From Bradyrhizobium lablabi (GTDB lineage Bacteria; Pseudomonadota; Alphaproteobacteria; Rhizobiales; Xanthobacteraceae), in contig NZ_LT670844.1 in assembly GCF_900141755.1 (NCBI RefSeq), positions 372,001 to 436,000 of the forward strand: 64,000 bases of DNA, read 5' to 3'. Position numbers and translations under genes: made by a program. The notes beneath the pieces are model-generated. The model was not told the DNA's origin. It ran no database searches and was given only the letters and a program-made list of their open reading frames with translations. Below are positions 51,811-60,921 of the stretch, in pieces (the stretch's first letter is position 1; each line of letters begins with the position of its first letter).

Positions 51811-52006
51811 ATTGCCAAGAGGCGTTTTGCGTTGGCGGCGACATGCTCGCGGTAGCCTCCGATAACCATAGCGGCCGCGGCGCCGGAGAGCAGAAACACT
51901 AACAACCGTCATACCCCGCGCATGCGGGGTATCCAGTACGCCGCGGCTTCTCGATTCCATCCGGGTCTGGTCCTTCGGACCATCCCGGAATGACGGTTGG
52001 ATACGA
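51811..52006. repeat. Intergenic palindromic repeat (51907-51995)
   Basis: CGTCATACCCCGC at the left edge, an inner GGTCCTTCGGACC hairpin, and CCCGGAATGACG at the right. Parts recur elsewhere in the window: ATCCAGTACGCCGCGGCTTC is present in reverse near 61745, and the GGTCTGGTCCTTCGGACCAT block near 60280. Mosaic of common rhizobial palindromes. Confidence 0.7.
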
Positions 52007-52396
52007 CTTCGCGATCCCGCGGCGCGATGCGCCCGAGTTGTGCTGAATTCTCCGCCCCGTGAGGGCGTGGGGAATGCCGGGCGCCGATGCACCCGCAGCC
52101 GCGCGTGTAGTGTAGTAAACACGCGCGTTAGTCACCACAGGTCCACCGGAACATCCCGGCATTCCCGCACACAGTGGTTTTAACGGTTTCCTTCGTGCTC
52201 TCCCCGGCGATCGGGCTTTCTTGTCACCGTCATCTGCGCTTCTTCTCGCAGACTTGACGCCGGCGTCGAGGCGTCAGGACCACACGACTTCTCCGTCCGC
52301 GACTGGCGCTGTTCGTCAATAGCGCCGCTCGCGTCCACCGCATCCCGTCCCGCGTTCGTGACGATCGCGAGCCGCCCCTGTTTGGAACGGGACGTC
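52007..52396. repeat. ~400-bp dispersed non-coding repeat, copy B
   Basis: Diverged copy of 6685-7083 in the same orientation. Contains a hairpin with arms CGCGCGTGT and ACACGCGCG (52107-52134 region) that is less regular in copy A. No open frame is shared by the two copies, so it is unlikely to be coding. Confidence 0.75.
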
Positions 52397-52489
52397 GTCT
52401 ACATACAACTGATTTGGGTCAGGCGGCCAGCGTTATTTCTGAAATTCCGAAATTAAGTCCTTAGCGCGCAGCTACGCGTGCAGCCGGCA

Positions 52490-52858
52490 TCACCACAAAT
52501 TCTTGCCGTCGATCACGGTTACCGGCACGGCGTCGAGATCGAAATCATCCAGAAGCCGCGAATTGATGCCGACGCGCGGATTGTCGAAATCGGGCTTGCC
52601 GGTCGACCAGTCCGGCGATTCCGAATAGGTGCCGCAGCCGCAACCCGCACAGAAATGGTGCTTTACCGTGCGGCTTTGCCATTGATAGGTCGCCACGTTC
52701 TCCACCAGCGTGGTCAGGCGAAACTGCGCCGGCGTGTAATAGGCCCACAACGCGCCGCGCTTTGAGCACAGCGAACAGGTACACCGCGTCACGCCGCTCG
52801 GCGCCTCGCTCACTTCGAATTGCGTATTGCCGCAATGGCAACTTCCCTTGATCGGCAC
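52490..52858 (-). CDS. GFA-fold (CENP-V/GFA domain) protein
   Basis: 122 aa from the GTG at 52858, with AGGAG 6 nt upstream. Zinc ligands of the GFA fold are all present: GSCHCGNTQFEV, TRCTCSLCSKRGALWAYY, and HHFCAGCGCGTYSE. The family includes glutathione-dependent formaldehyde-activating enzymes, but most members have unknown substrates. The upstream extension of the frame is not supported. Confidence 0.88.
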   Translation of the reverse strand: MPIKGSCHCGNTQFEVSEAPSGVTRCTCSLCSKRGALWAYYTPAQFRLTTLVENVATYQWQSRTVKHHFCAGCGCGTYSESPDWSTGKPDFDNPRVGINSRLLDDFDLDAVPVTVIDGKNLW

Positions 52859-52943
52859 GATCCGCTCCTCCCCATGGCCTGACACGGCGAGGGTCGTAGC
52901 CTGAGCCTGCTGCCACCATGGTGTCAGCAGCAGGCGGCCACCG

Positions 52944-53396
52944 TTACTCCCGCCAGACCTCGGCCAGATCGATCGTATGTTCGGGCACGCCAAGGATCAA
53001 CTTGGCCGTCCCCCCACAGACCGGCAGGCGAACGATCATGCTCGCCCAATTCCGCTCTTCCGGACGCGGGGTCTGGTTGAGCAAATCGATCGTGTCCCGC
53101 GTACGCCGCACTTCACTGAACTCGTACCGAAATGGGCTGCCGTCGGGTGGAAAATACTCATGCCAGACCTTGCCCTCATGTTTGAAATAGCTCTCGGGCT
53201 TGCGGTAGGTATTTGCATAGGTGAGACAAACAGGAAGGTTCAGCCCTTCCAGCACAAGGGGATAGACAGTGCCGACGCTGGCGATCAATCCGAAGATGGT
53301 GGTTAGTGCGCCAACGAATACCAATCGATTTGATCTTATCCAATCCAGAACGGCCGAAAGGCCGGTGTTCAAAACCGTGGCGCGCGAGTCCTCCAT
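52944..53396 (-). CDS. Hypothetical protein with one membrane helix
   Basis: 150 aa from the ATG at 53396 (AAGGAG 7 nt upstream). One transmembrane segment (LVFVGALTTIFGLIASVGTV) and a soluble C-terminal part (YANTYRKPESYFKHEGKVWH, RTRDTIDLLNQTPRPEERNW) that could lie in the periplasm. No family recognised. Confidence 0.6.
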   Translation of the reverse strand: MEDSRATVLNTGLSAVLDWIRSNRLVFVGALTTIFGLIASVGTVYPLVLEGLNLPVCLTYANTYRKPESYFKHEGKVWHEYFPPDGSPFRYEFSEVRRTRDTIDLLNQTPRPEERNWASMIVRLPVCGGTAKLILGVPEHTIDLAEVWRE

Positions 53397-53696
53397 GATT
53401 GCGACTCCTTCTCTCAAATGCGACCAGCCAAGATCGCGTTGCGCCGGATTCAACAGAAGGTTGCCAAGCCTGCGTATGAACTACATCACAATCCCTGATC
53501 ACGTATCGGTGCCTGACGACAATGCTCTCCCCCTCATGGTGAGGAGGCGCCCTTGCGCCGTCTCGAACCATGAGGCCACAGTGGGGGCCTGCATCCTTCG
53601 AGACGCGCGCGAAAGCGCGCTCCTCAGGATGAGGTCGGAGATATATTCACAGCCGCTCAGCGTTTGGGACACCTGCCGGCTTCGCGGTGTCAGATC
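53397..53696. repeat. Intergenic region with two palindromic repeats (53531-53634)
   Basis: CCTCATGGTGAGG with CCTCATGGTTCGAGA in reverse (53532-53574) and CATCCTTCGAGACGCG with CTCCTCAGGATGAGG (53591-53634). These are common interspersed palindromes of Bradyrhizobium-type genomes. No gene. Confidence 0.65.
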
Positions 53697-54422
53697 TTGA
53701 ACCTTCTCTTCATCCTCGCGGTCGGGCTTTTGGCCGGCACCATCTCCGGCATCGTCGGCACCGGCTCGTCGATCATGCTGATGCCGGTGCTGGTCTATCA
53801 ATACGGACCGAAACAGGCGGTACCGATCATGGCGATCGCCGCCGTAATGGCCAATTTTTCGCGCATCCTCGCCTGGTGGCGCGAGGTCGACTGGCGCGCC
53901 TGCGCCGCCTATTCCATTCCGGGCATTCCGGCCGCGGCGCTTGGCGCGCGCACGCTGTTGGCGCTGCCGTCGCACGCGGTCGATATTGCAATCGGCGTGT
54001 TCCTGATCGCGATGGTGCCGGTGCGGCACTGGCTCGCGCGGCACCAGCTCAAATTATCGCTGTGGCACCTTGCGATCGGCGGCGCGGCAATCGGCTACCT
54101 CACCGGCATCGTGGTTTCGACCGGGCCGTTAAGCGTGCCGCTGTTTCTGTTCTACGGCCTCACCAAGGGCGCGTTCCTCGCCACGGAAGCTGCGAGTTCG
54201 CTCGGGCTTTACGTGAGTAAATCGGTGACCTTCGAGCGGTTCGGCGCGCTCACATCGGACATCGCATTGCAGGGCCTGATCGCCGGCGCGTCGCTGATGT
54301 CGGGCGCCTTCATCGCCAGGCGTTTTGTGTTGCGGCTCGAGCCGGATGTGTTTCGGCTTGTGATGGACGCCATCATGCTGGCGGCCGGACTTTCCTTGCT
54401 GTGGACGGCGGCAACTAGCTAA
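53697..54422 (+). CDS. TauE/SafE-family sulfite/organosulfonate exporter-like membrane protein
   Basis: About 241 aa from the TTG at 53697 (a TTG at 53664 is possible). Eight hydrophobic segments in two repeats: LNLLFILAVGLLAGTISGIV, GTGSSIMLMPVLVYQYGP, LAIGGAAIGYLTGIVVSTGP. The paired G-x-G-G/S-x3-P motifs are typical of the TauE/SafE family. Substrate unknown. Confidence 0.88.
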   Translation: MNLLFILAVGLLAGTISGIVGTGSSIMLMPVLVYQYGPKQAVPIMAIAAVMANFSRILAWWREVDWRACAAYSIPGIPAAALGARTLLALPSHAVDIAIGVFLIAMVPVRHWLARHQLKLSLWHLAIGGAAIGYLTGIVVSTGPLSVPLFLFYGLTKGAFLATEAASSLGLYVSKSVTFERFGALTSDIALQGLIAGASLMSGAFIARRFVLRLEPDVFRLVMDAIMLAAGLSLLWTAATS

Positions 54423-54571
54423 AATCCCATGGTTAACGCTATTCCGATCTGAACCAATCCATCGGATTGGCCGACGAAGTGACGCGTATCACAACCAATT
54501 TCGTAACAGGCCATCGACGATTGCTTGGCCCGCAAATGCATTTCAATCACCCAAAGCCCGGAGATACTTAC

Positions 54572-55456
54572 ATGAACAAGGGAATCATTGGCGTAGCGCT
54601 TGCGGCCGTCATCGTTCTCATAATCGCAGCGGGAAGCTGGTACACGGTCGACCAGACCGAGCGCGGCGTGCTGCTTCGCAATGGCGCCGTCATCGGCACC
54701 GCGCAGCCCGGCCTCGGCTTCAAGCTGCCGTTGCTCGACAGCGTCGAGAAGATCGGCGTGAAAACCTCGACCTATTCGTGGGACAAGATGAACTCTTATT
54801 CCTACGATCAGCAGCCCGCCGACCTGAAGATCAGCGTGACCTTGCGCGCAGCACCGGAGAAGGTGGCCGACCTCTACGCCAAATTCGGACGGCTGGATGC
54901 GGCGGTCAATCAGGTGGTCAGCCCGGTCGTCAACCAGCAGGTCAAGGTCGTGTTCGGCCGCTACACCGCGGTCAAGGCCATCCAGGAGCGCGGCGCGCTC
55001 AACAGCGCGATCAAGGACGCGATTACGGAATCGCTGAAATACGATCCAATGATCATCATCGAGAGCGTGCAACTGGAAAACATCGAGTTCAGCGCAAATT
55101 ACCTGCACTCGATCGAGCAGCGCATGCTGGCCGAGGTCGAGGTGCAGAAATTGCAGCAGAATGCCGAGCGCGAAAAAGTCCAGGCGCAAATCACCGTCAC
55201 CCAGGCCACCGCCAAAGCCAACGCCGTCCGCGCCGAAGCCCAGGCCGAGGCCGATGCGACCCGCCTGAACGGCGAAGCCAAGGCATCGAACATCAAGATC
55301 ACCGGCGAAGCCGAAGCGGCCGCGATCGAAGCGAGAGCCAAGGCGCTCGGCACCAATCCGAACCTCGTCACGCTGGTGCAGGCCGAACGCTGGAACGGCG
55401 TGCTGCCGACCACGATGGTGCCGGGCTCGGCGGTGCCGTTTGTGTCGTTGAAGTGA
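54572..55456 (+). CDS. SPFH/prohibitin-family membrane protein
   Basis: 294 aa from the ATG at 54572 (GGAG 8 nt upstream). One N-terminal helix (GVALAAVIVLIIAAGSWYTV), the SPFH domain (VDQTERGVLLRNGAVIGTAQ, PGLGFKLPLLDSVEKIGVKT) and a long Ala/Glu-rich coiled coil (residues ~190-260). Prohibitin-like proteins form large membrane rings and scaffold proteases. ATGGTTAA at 54429-54436 upstream is a CtrA-like half-site. Confidence 0.9.
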   Translation: MNKGIIGVALAAVIVLIIAAGSWYTVDQTERGVLLRNGAVIGTAQPGLGFKLPLLDSVEKIGVKTSTYSWDKMNSYSYDQQPADLKISVTLRAAPEKVADLYAKFGRLDAAVNQVVSPVVNQQVKVVFGRYTAVKAIQERGALNSAIKDAITESLKYDPMIIIESVQLENIEFSANYLHSIEQRMLAEVEVQKLQQNAEREKVQAQITVTQATAKANAVRAEAQAEADATRLNGEAKASNIKITGEAEAAAIEARAKALGTNPNLVTLVQAERWNGVLPTTMVPGSAVPFVSLK

Positions 55457-55597
55457 GGATTGAATAGATCAGGGGACGCCAGAGCGCGCTGGAACCATCC
55501 GGAAGCGCTCGCGTCTCCGATCCCGGTCGCCGACGAAGCCGGCTCTCTGGCCTTGAACAGTTGACGGCAGGTGACGGCCATCATATTCTAGCCAGAA

Positions 55598-55615
55598 ATT
55601 CTAGCTAGCGAGAAT
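55598..55615. promoter_or_regulatory. Palindromic operator of the toxin-antitoxin operon
   Basis: ATTCTAGCTAGCGAGAAT is an 18-bp palindrome with one mismatched pair, 7 nt before the antitoxin start. A further ATTCTAGC lies at 55585-55592. Position and symmetry fit autorepression by the antitoxin. Confidence 0.6.
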
Positions 55616-55622
55616 CAAGCTT

Positions 55623-55880
55623 ATGACCCAGCGCAGTTGGTCGGTACAGGATGCGAAGAACCGGTTCAGCGAGGTCGTGGAGGCCGCGCGACGCACGCCG
55701 CAGACCGTCACCAAGCATGGCAAGCCCGCCGTAGTCGTCGTCGATGTGGTCGAGTACGAGCGACTGCGGCGCCTCGAACGCGCGCGGGCACCATCCTTTG
55801 CCGATATGCTGCTCGCCATGCCACAGGATAACGGCGATGTCCCGCGTCGAAATGTGCGGATGCGCGATATCGAGCTCTGA
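55623..55880 (+). CDS. Antitoxin, Phd/YefM family
   Basis: 85 aa. The N-terminal Phd fold (WSVQDAKNRFSEVVEAAR, TPQTVTKHGKPAVVVVDVVE) binds DNA; the C-terminal ~30 residues (MPQDNGDVPRRNVRMRDIEL) should wrap the toxin. Stop and toxin start overlap as TGATG, the usual coupling. Confidence 0.92.
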   Translation: MTQRSWSVQDAKNRFSEVVEAARRTPQTVTKHGKPAVVVVDVVEYERLRRLERARAPSFADMLLAMPQDNGDVPRRNVRMRDIEL

Positions 55881-56302
55881 TGTTCTTGATCGATACCGTC
55901 ACGCTGTCCGAGTTGCGCAGGCGGCAGCGCGATCCAATGGTCGTGGCGTGGTTCGAGCGGCAGCGAACGACCGAACTGTTTCTCAGCGTCATCAGCATCG
56001 GCGAGATAGAGCGCGGCATTGCGCGACAGCGCGCGACGGATCCAGGCTTCGCCGACGCGCTGGCGGCCTGGCTGGACCGCGTACTGGTCCTCTACGGCGA
56101 GCGGATTGTGCCATTCGATCTGCGAACGGCGCGGCGTTGGGGTACCCTGAGCGCCGTTCTCGGCAATGACAGCGCCGATCTCATGATCGCGGCCACAGCG
56201 CTGGAACATGGGCTCACCATCGTCACGCGCAACGTATCTGATTTCGAGCCCACCGGGGTCGCCGTCGTCGATCCGTTCAGTCGACGGCCTAAGCGGAAGT
56301 AG
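55880..56302 (+). CDS. PIN-domain toxin, VapC/FitB type
   Basis: 140 aa. A probable Mg-dependent ribonuclease. Acidic residues Asp5 (MFLIDT), Glu42 (SIGEIERG), Asp100 (NDSADLMIAA) and Asp121 (TRNVSDF) form the PIN site. The usual Asp-Thr-Asn at the start reads Asp-Thr-Val here. It follows its antitoxin directly. Targets unknown. Confidence 0.92.
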   Translation: MFLIDTVTLSELRRRQRDPMVVAWFERQRTTELFLSVISIGEIERGIARQRATDPGFADALAAWLDRVLVLYGERIVPFDLRTARRWGTLSAVLGNDSADLMIAATALEHGLTIVTRNVSDFEPTGVAVVDPFSRRPKRK

Positions 56303-56392
56303 CCAGTACCGGATTCGTCCTTAGAACAAAATAGGAACATTAAGATTTCTGTGCTATCAACCGCGACGGAATCCCACGGCGACTCACCTCCA

Positions 56393-57859
56393 ATGGCCAA
56401 ATCCGCCCTCTCCTTTGTCTGCCAGAACTGCGGTGCGGCCTATAACCGCTGGCAGGGCAAATGCGAGTCCTGTGGCGAGTGGAACACGCTTTCCGAGGAG
56501 GACACAACCGGCGCCACCACGATGCCGGTCTCGATCCGCTCAAAGCGCAAGGGCCGCAAGTTTGTGCTGGAGAGCCTCACCGGCAAGAGCCATGAGGCCC
56601 CTCGCCTCGCCTCGGGGATGGCCGAGCTCGATCGTGTCACCGGCGGCGGGTTTGTCAGGGGCTCGGTGCTTTTGGTCGGCGGCGACCCCGGCATCGGTAA
56701 GTCGACGTTGTTGACGCAGGCGACCAGCCTGATGGCGCGGGCCGGCCATCGCGCGGTCTATATTTCCGGTGAAGAGGCGGTCGCGCAGGTGCGGCTGCGC
56801 GCCGAGCGGCTGGGGCTGGCGGATGCGCCGGTGCAGCTTGCGGCGGAGACTTCCGTCGAGGACATCGTCTCGACCTTGTCCGAAGGGGCGGTGCCGCGGC
56901 TGATCGTGATCGATTCGATCCAGACCATGTGGACCGACACGGTGGAATCCGCGCCCGGCACGGTGACACAGGTTCGCGCCTCGGCGCAGGCGCTGATCAG
57001 GTTCGCAAAGAAATCCGGCGCGGCGATCATCCTGGTCGGCCATGTGACAAAAGACGGCCAGATCGCCGGCCCCCGCGTGGTCGAGCATATGGTCGATGCG
57101 GTGCTTTCGTTCGAGGGTGAAGGCTCCCAGCAATTCCGCATTTTGCGCGCGGTGAAAAACCGGTTCGGGCCGACCGACGAGATCGGCGTATTCGAGATGA
57201 CGGGCCTCGGCCTGCGCGAAGTCTCAAATCCGTCCGAGCTGTTCCTGTCGGAGCGTGATCTCGGCAGTCCGGGCACGGCGGTATTCGCCGGCATCGAGGG
57301 CACCCGCCCGGTGCTGGTGGAACTGCAGGCGCTGGTGGCGCCGACCTCGCTCGGCACGCCGCGCCGGGCGGTGGTGGGCTGGGACCCGAGCCGGCTGTCG
57401 ATGGTGCTGGCGGTGCTGGAGGCCCATTGCGGCGTCAAACTTTCCGGCCATGACGTCTATCTCAATGTCGCCGGCGGCCTGCGCATCCAGGAACCGGCGG
57501 CGGACCTTGCCGCGGCAGCAGCCCTGGTGTCGTCGCTGGTCAATGCGCCGTTGCCGACCGATGCCGTTTATTTCGGCGAGATTTCGCTCTCGGGCGCGGT
57601 GCGGCCGGTGGCGCAGACCTCGGCGCGGCTGAAGGAAGCGGCAAAGCTCGGATTCGGCCGCGCCGTGCTGCCCGAATCGGCCCGCGGGGAGACCGGCGGC
57701 GACGCGGGGATGGCGCTGAACAGCGTGGGCGGATTGACCAGCCTGGTCGCCGATATCGCCGCGCGCGGTACACCGAAACGAAACCAGGACGGCAACCGGG
57801 AGGGCGCAAGTGTTGAGAAAAATGCCACACCGGCGCGATTCCGTCGCGAGAACGGCTAA
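56393..57859 (+). CDS. radA: DNA repair protein RadA (Sms)
   Basis: 488 aa from the ATG at 56393; a GTG at 56351 is in frame but precedes the family start. Branch-migration helicase of recombination. Zinc finger CQNCGAAYNRWQGKCESCGE, Walker A GGDPGIGKSTLLTQ, Walker B LIVIDSIQTMW, the RadA motif VKNRFGPTDEIGVFEM, and a Lon-like C-terminal domain (VYLNVAGGLRIQEPAADLA). Confidence 0.97.
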   Translation: MAKSALSFVCQNCGAAYNRWQGKCESCGEWNTLSEEDTTGATTMPVSIRSKRKGRKFVLESLTGKSHEAPRLASGMAELDRVTGGGFVRGSVLLVGGDPGIGKSTLLTQATSLMARAGHRAVYISGEEAVAQVRLRAERLGLADAPVQLAAETSVEDIVSTLSEGAVPRLIVIDSIQTMWTDTVESAPGTVTQVRASAQALIRFAKKSGAAIILVGHVTKDGQIAGPRVVEHMVDAVLSFEGEGSQQFRILRAVKNRFGPTDEIGVFEMTGLGLREVSNPSELFLSERDLGSPGTAVFAGIEGTRPVLVELQALVAPTSLGTPRRAVVGWDPSRLSMVLAVLEAHCGVKLSGHDVYLNVAGGLRIQEPAADLAAAAALVSSLVNAPLPTDAVYFGEISLSGAVRPVAQTSARLKEAAKLGFGRAVLPESARGETGGDAGMALNSVGGLTSLVADIAARGTPKRNQDGNREGASVEKNATPARFRRENG

Positions 57860-58018
57860 AGCGGCGTGACGTTACAAGCCCTCGCCGCTATACAACCCGC
57901 GCGGGGGCGGGATGGCACGTTTTCCGGCCTTGCGGGACCTGCCATATGACCGTCACCTTGGGACGGCACCGACACGCCGATTCGCGAACCCAGACTTTGA
58001 TGCGGACCTGACCAGCCG

Positions 58019-58648
58019 ATGCCGATAACGATACTCGATCTCGCTTTGCTCGCCGTGATGCTCGTTTCCGGCCTGCTCGCGATGGTACGCGGCTTTATGC
58101 GCGAGATTCTGTCGATCGCGGCATGGGGCACGGCCGCGCTGGTCACGATTTACGCCTTCGGCAAGCTGCTGCCGACCGCGAAAACCTATTTCAACAACGA
58201 TACGGTCGCCAGCATCGTCGTGGTCGCCGGCGTCTTTATCGGCACCCTGATCGCGGTTTCCATCATTACGGTGCGGATTTCCGACATGATCCTGGATTCC
58301 CGGATCGGCGCGCTCGACCGCACCCTCGGGTTCCTGTTCGGGCTGGCAAGGGGCCTCCTGATCGTCGTGGTCGCCTTCATGTTCTTCAGCTGGCTGGTCC
58401 CGGACAAGCAGCGGCCCGACTGGGTCACCGGGGCCAAATCCCGGATGGTGCTGCAGGGAACCGGGGATTGGCTGATGTCGCTCTTGCCGGATGACCCCGA
58501 GAACACCATCTTGAAGAGATTCAAGAAGAATAAACCAGACGATGAGCAGACTGACGCCGAGCCGGCACCGCCGGCCGCCGGTGATGGCTACAGTAAGCCT
58601 GCGCGTGACAGCCTGAAAAAGCTGATCGAGAAACCCGCGGCACGTTGA
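58019..58648 (+). CDS. cvpA: CvpA-family membrane protein
   Basis: 209 aa. Four hydrophobic segments starting ITILDLALLAVMLVSGLLAM; the family block RGFMREILSIAAWGTAALV and DRTLGFLFGLARGLLIV are clear. The C-terminal third is hydrophilic. Next to purF, as in E. coli, where cvpA is linked to colicin V production and envelope resistance. Overlaps or nearly abuts purF. Confidence 0.93.
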   Translation: MPITILDLALLAVMLVSGLLAMVRGFMREILSIAAWGTAALVTIYAFGKLLPTAKTYFNNDTVASIVVVAGVFIGTLIAVSIITVRISDMILDSRIGALDRTLGFLFGLARGLLIVVVAFMFFSWLVPDKQRPDWVTGAKSRMVLQGTGDWLMSLLPDDPENTILKRFKKNKPDDEQTDAEPAPPAAGDGYSKPARDSLKKLIEKPAAR

Positions 58649-58671
58649 ATTTAGGCCCAAAGAGAGGCGCG

Positions 58672-60198
58672 ATGGACGAGACCGAGAGCCCTTCCGAAGA
58701 CGCCGAGCAACGCGACCGCGGCCTTGGCCCGGTCGACCTGGAACTTCACGAATCAGATCTGGACGGTGACACGCTGCGCGAAGAGTGCGGCGTGTTCGGC
58801 ATTTTTGGCCACCCCGAGGCCGCCGCCATCACCGCGCTTGGGCTGCACGCCCTGCAGCATCGCGGCCAGGAGGCCGCGGGCATCGTCTCTTTCGATGGGA
58901 AGCGCTTTCACTCAGAGCGGCGGCTCGGCCTGGTCGGCGACACCTTTTCCCGCCGCGAGGTGATCGAGCGGCTGCCGGGCACGACCGCGGTCGGCCATGT
59001 CCGCTACTCCACAACAGGCGAAACCATCCTGCGCAACGTGCAGCCGCTGTTCGCCGAGCTCAACGCCGGCGGTTTTGCCGTGGGCCATAACGGCAATCTC
59101 ACCAACGGATTGACCTTGCGCCGCGAGCTCGTGCGCAACGGCGCCATGATGCAATCGACCACCGACACCGAAGTCATCCTGCATCTGGTGGCGCAATCAA
59201 AACGCAACCGCTTCATCGACCGCTTCATCGAGGCGCTGCGCGCGATCGAGGGCGCCTATTCGCTGGTGTCCCTGACCAACAAGAAGCTGATCGGCGCGCG
59301 CGATCCGCTCGGCATCCGTCCGCTTGTCATGGGCGAACTCGACGGCCGGCCGATTCTGGCGTCGGAAACCTGCGCGCTCGATATCATCGGCGCCAAATAT
59401 GTCCGCGACGTCGAGCCCGGCGAGATCATCGTGTTCGACGAGAACGGCGCGCAGAGCCACAAGCCGTTCCCGCCCAAGCCGCCGCGGCCGTGTATCTTCG
59501 AATACATCTACTTCTCGCGGCCGGATTCCATCGTCGGCGGGCGGTCGGTCTATGAAGTGCGAAAGGCCTTCGGCGCGCAGCTCGCGCGCGAAAGCCATGT
59601 CGATGTCGACGTCGTGGTGCCGGTGCCGGATTCCGGCGTGCCGGCCGCCGTCGGCTACAGCCAGCATTCCGGCGTGCCGTTCGAACTCGGCATTATCAGA
59701 AATCACTATGTCGGCCGCACTTTTATTCAGCCGACCCAGAGCGTGCGCGAACTCGGCGTGCGCATGAAGCATTCGGCCAACCGCGCCGCGATCGAAGGCA
59801 AGCGCATCATCCTGATCGACGATTCGCTGGTGCGCGGCACCACCTCGAAAAAGATCGTCCGCATGATGCGCGACGCCGGCGCCCGCGAGGTGCACTTCCG
59901 GCTCGCCTCGCCGCCGATCGTCCATCCCGATTATTACGGCATCGACCTGCCGGACCGCGGCGGGCTCCTGGCCGCGACCCATAATCTGGAGGAAATGCGC
60001 GAGATCATCGGCGCGGATTCGCTGGCGTTCCTGTCGATCGACGGCATGTACCGCGCCATGGGCGAACCCGGCCGCGATCCCGCCAATCCGAAATTCTCCG
60101 ATCATTGCTTTACGGGTGTTTATCCGACCCACCTCACCGACCAGACCCAGGTCGAACCGCAGCCGCGGCAACTTTCGTTGTTGGCGGAAGCGAGCTGA
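58672..60198 (+). CDS. purF: Amidophosphoribosyltransferase
   Basis: 508 aa from the ATG at 58672 (GAGAGG upstream). First committed step of purine synthesis. N-terminal glutaminase: Cys39 in EECGVFGIFGHPEA must be freed by removal of a ~38-residue propeptide, longer than the short one in E. coli-type enzymes. The PRPP loop IILIDDSLVRGTTSKKIV and VPVPDSGVPAAVGY lie in the C-terminal half. Cys residues for an Fe-S cluster are limited. Confidence 0.97.
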   Translation: MDETESPSEDAEQRDRGLGPVDLELHESDLDGDTLREECGVFGIFGHPEAAAITALGLHALQHRGQEAAGIVSFDGKRFHSERRLGLVGDTFSRREVIERLPGTTAVGHVRYSTTGETILRNVQPLFAELNAGGFAVGHNGNLTNGLTLRRELVRNGAMMQSTTDTEVILHLVAQSKRNRFIDRFIEALRAIEGAYSLVSLTNKKLIGARDPLGIRPLVMGELDGRPILASETCALDIIGAKYVRDVEPGEIIVFDENGAQSHKPFPPKPPRPCIFEYIYFSRPDSIVGGRSVYEVRKAFGAQLARESHVDVDVVVPVPDSGVPAAVGYSQHSGVPFELGIIRNHYVGRTFIQPTQSVRELGVRMKHSANRAAIEGKRIILIDDSLVRGTTSKKIVRMMRDAGAREVHFRLASPPIVHPDYYGIDLPDRGGLLAATHNLEEMREIIGADSLAFLSIDGMYRAMGEPGRDPANPKFSDHCFTGVYPTHLTDQTQVEPQPRQLSLLAEAS

Positions 60199-60205
60199 CG
60201 CGAAG

Positions 60206-60313
60206 CGTCATTCCGGGGCGCGCGCAGCGCGAACCCGGAATCTCGAAATTGTCTTGCGCCTCTCATTACATCGAGATTCCGGGTCTGGTCCTTCGGACCA
60301 TCCCGGAATGACG
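60206..60313. repeat. Palindromic repeat after purF
   Basis: CGTCATTCCGG (60206-60216) and CCGGAATGACG (60303-60313) are perfect outer arms. Inner hairpins GGCGCGCGCAGCGCG and GGTCCTTCGGACC are present. The right half matches the repeat at 51907-51995. It lies between convergent purF and the DUF1697 gene and may serve as a transcript end. Confidence 0.75.
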
Positions 60314-60330
60314 ATGTCTGGCGGCGGCGA

Positions 60331-60867
60331 TCACTCCGCCGCCATCGCGCCCAGCACCGTCACCGTCTTCCAGTTCCGCGTCGTCGCGCCGACCGAAAAG
60401 GTCTTTTCGATTGCGGCGTTCGAAAGCTTGGTCTCGCCGTAATTGATCGGGCAGTGCAGATAGACCTCCTGCCCAACCCATCGATATTCATCGCGCGCTC
60501 CGGCGAAGGCATCGAGTTTTTCCAGCGCGGGTTTTGCAGGCGCTTTCGCCAAAAACGTCACGTACAATCTCGAGGGATCGACGCCTTTCTGTTTCAGGAA
60601 CGGATTGCCGGCGAGGGTTTTTGTCATCTCAGACGCGCTGCGGACGACCACGGTGACCGGCAATCGTGTTTGCCTATCGACCGTCGCCTTGAGGGTCTTT
60701 GCCAGTTTATCAGCGCCCAAGCGCGATGAAAAAACGATGTTGCCGCTCTGCACATAGGTCCGCACATCCTGCAATCCGAGGCCCGCGCAGGCCTGGCGCA
60801 GCCAGTCCATTTTCAGCGAATTGCCGCCGACATTGACACCCCGCAACATCGCCACATAGACGGTCAA
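60331..60867 (-). CDS. DUF1697 protein
   Basis: 178 aa. Opens with VYVAMLRGVNVGGNSLKMDW and DVRTYVQSGNIVFSS, the hallmark of DUF1697, a ferredoxin-like double fold of unknown function. Later blocks VVVRSASEMTKTLAGNPF and GQEVYLHCPINYGETKLSNA agree. Divergent from the SDR gene. Confidence 0.92.
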   Translation of the reverse strand: MTVYVAMLRGVNVGGNSLKMDWLRQACAGLGLQDVRTYVQSGNIVFSSRLGADKLAKTLKATVDRQTRLPVTVVVRSASEMTKTLAGNPFLKQKGVDPSRLYVTFLAKAPAKPALEKLDAFAGARDEYRWVGQEVYLHCPINYGETKLSNAAIEKTFSVGATTRNWKTVTVLGAMAAE

Positions 60868-60921
60868 AATCGCCCTCCCAACATTTGATTTTCGCCGGCA
60901 ATCGTACCATAAGTCCCCTCG

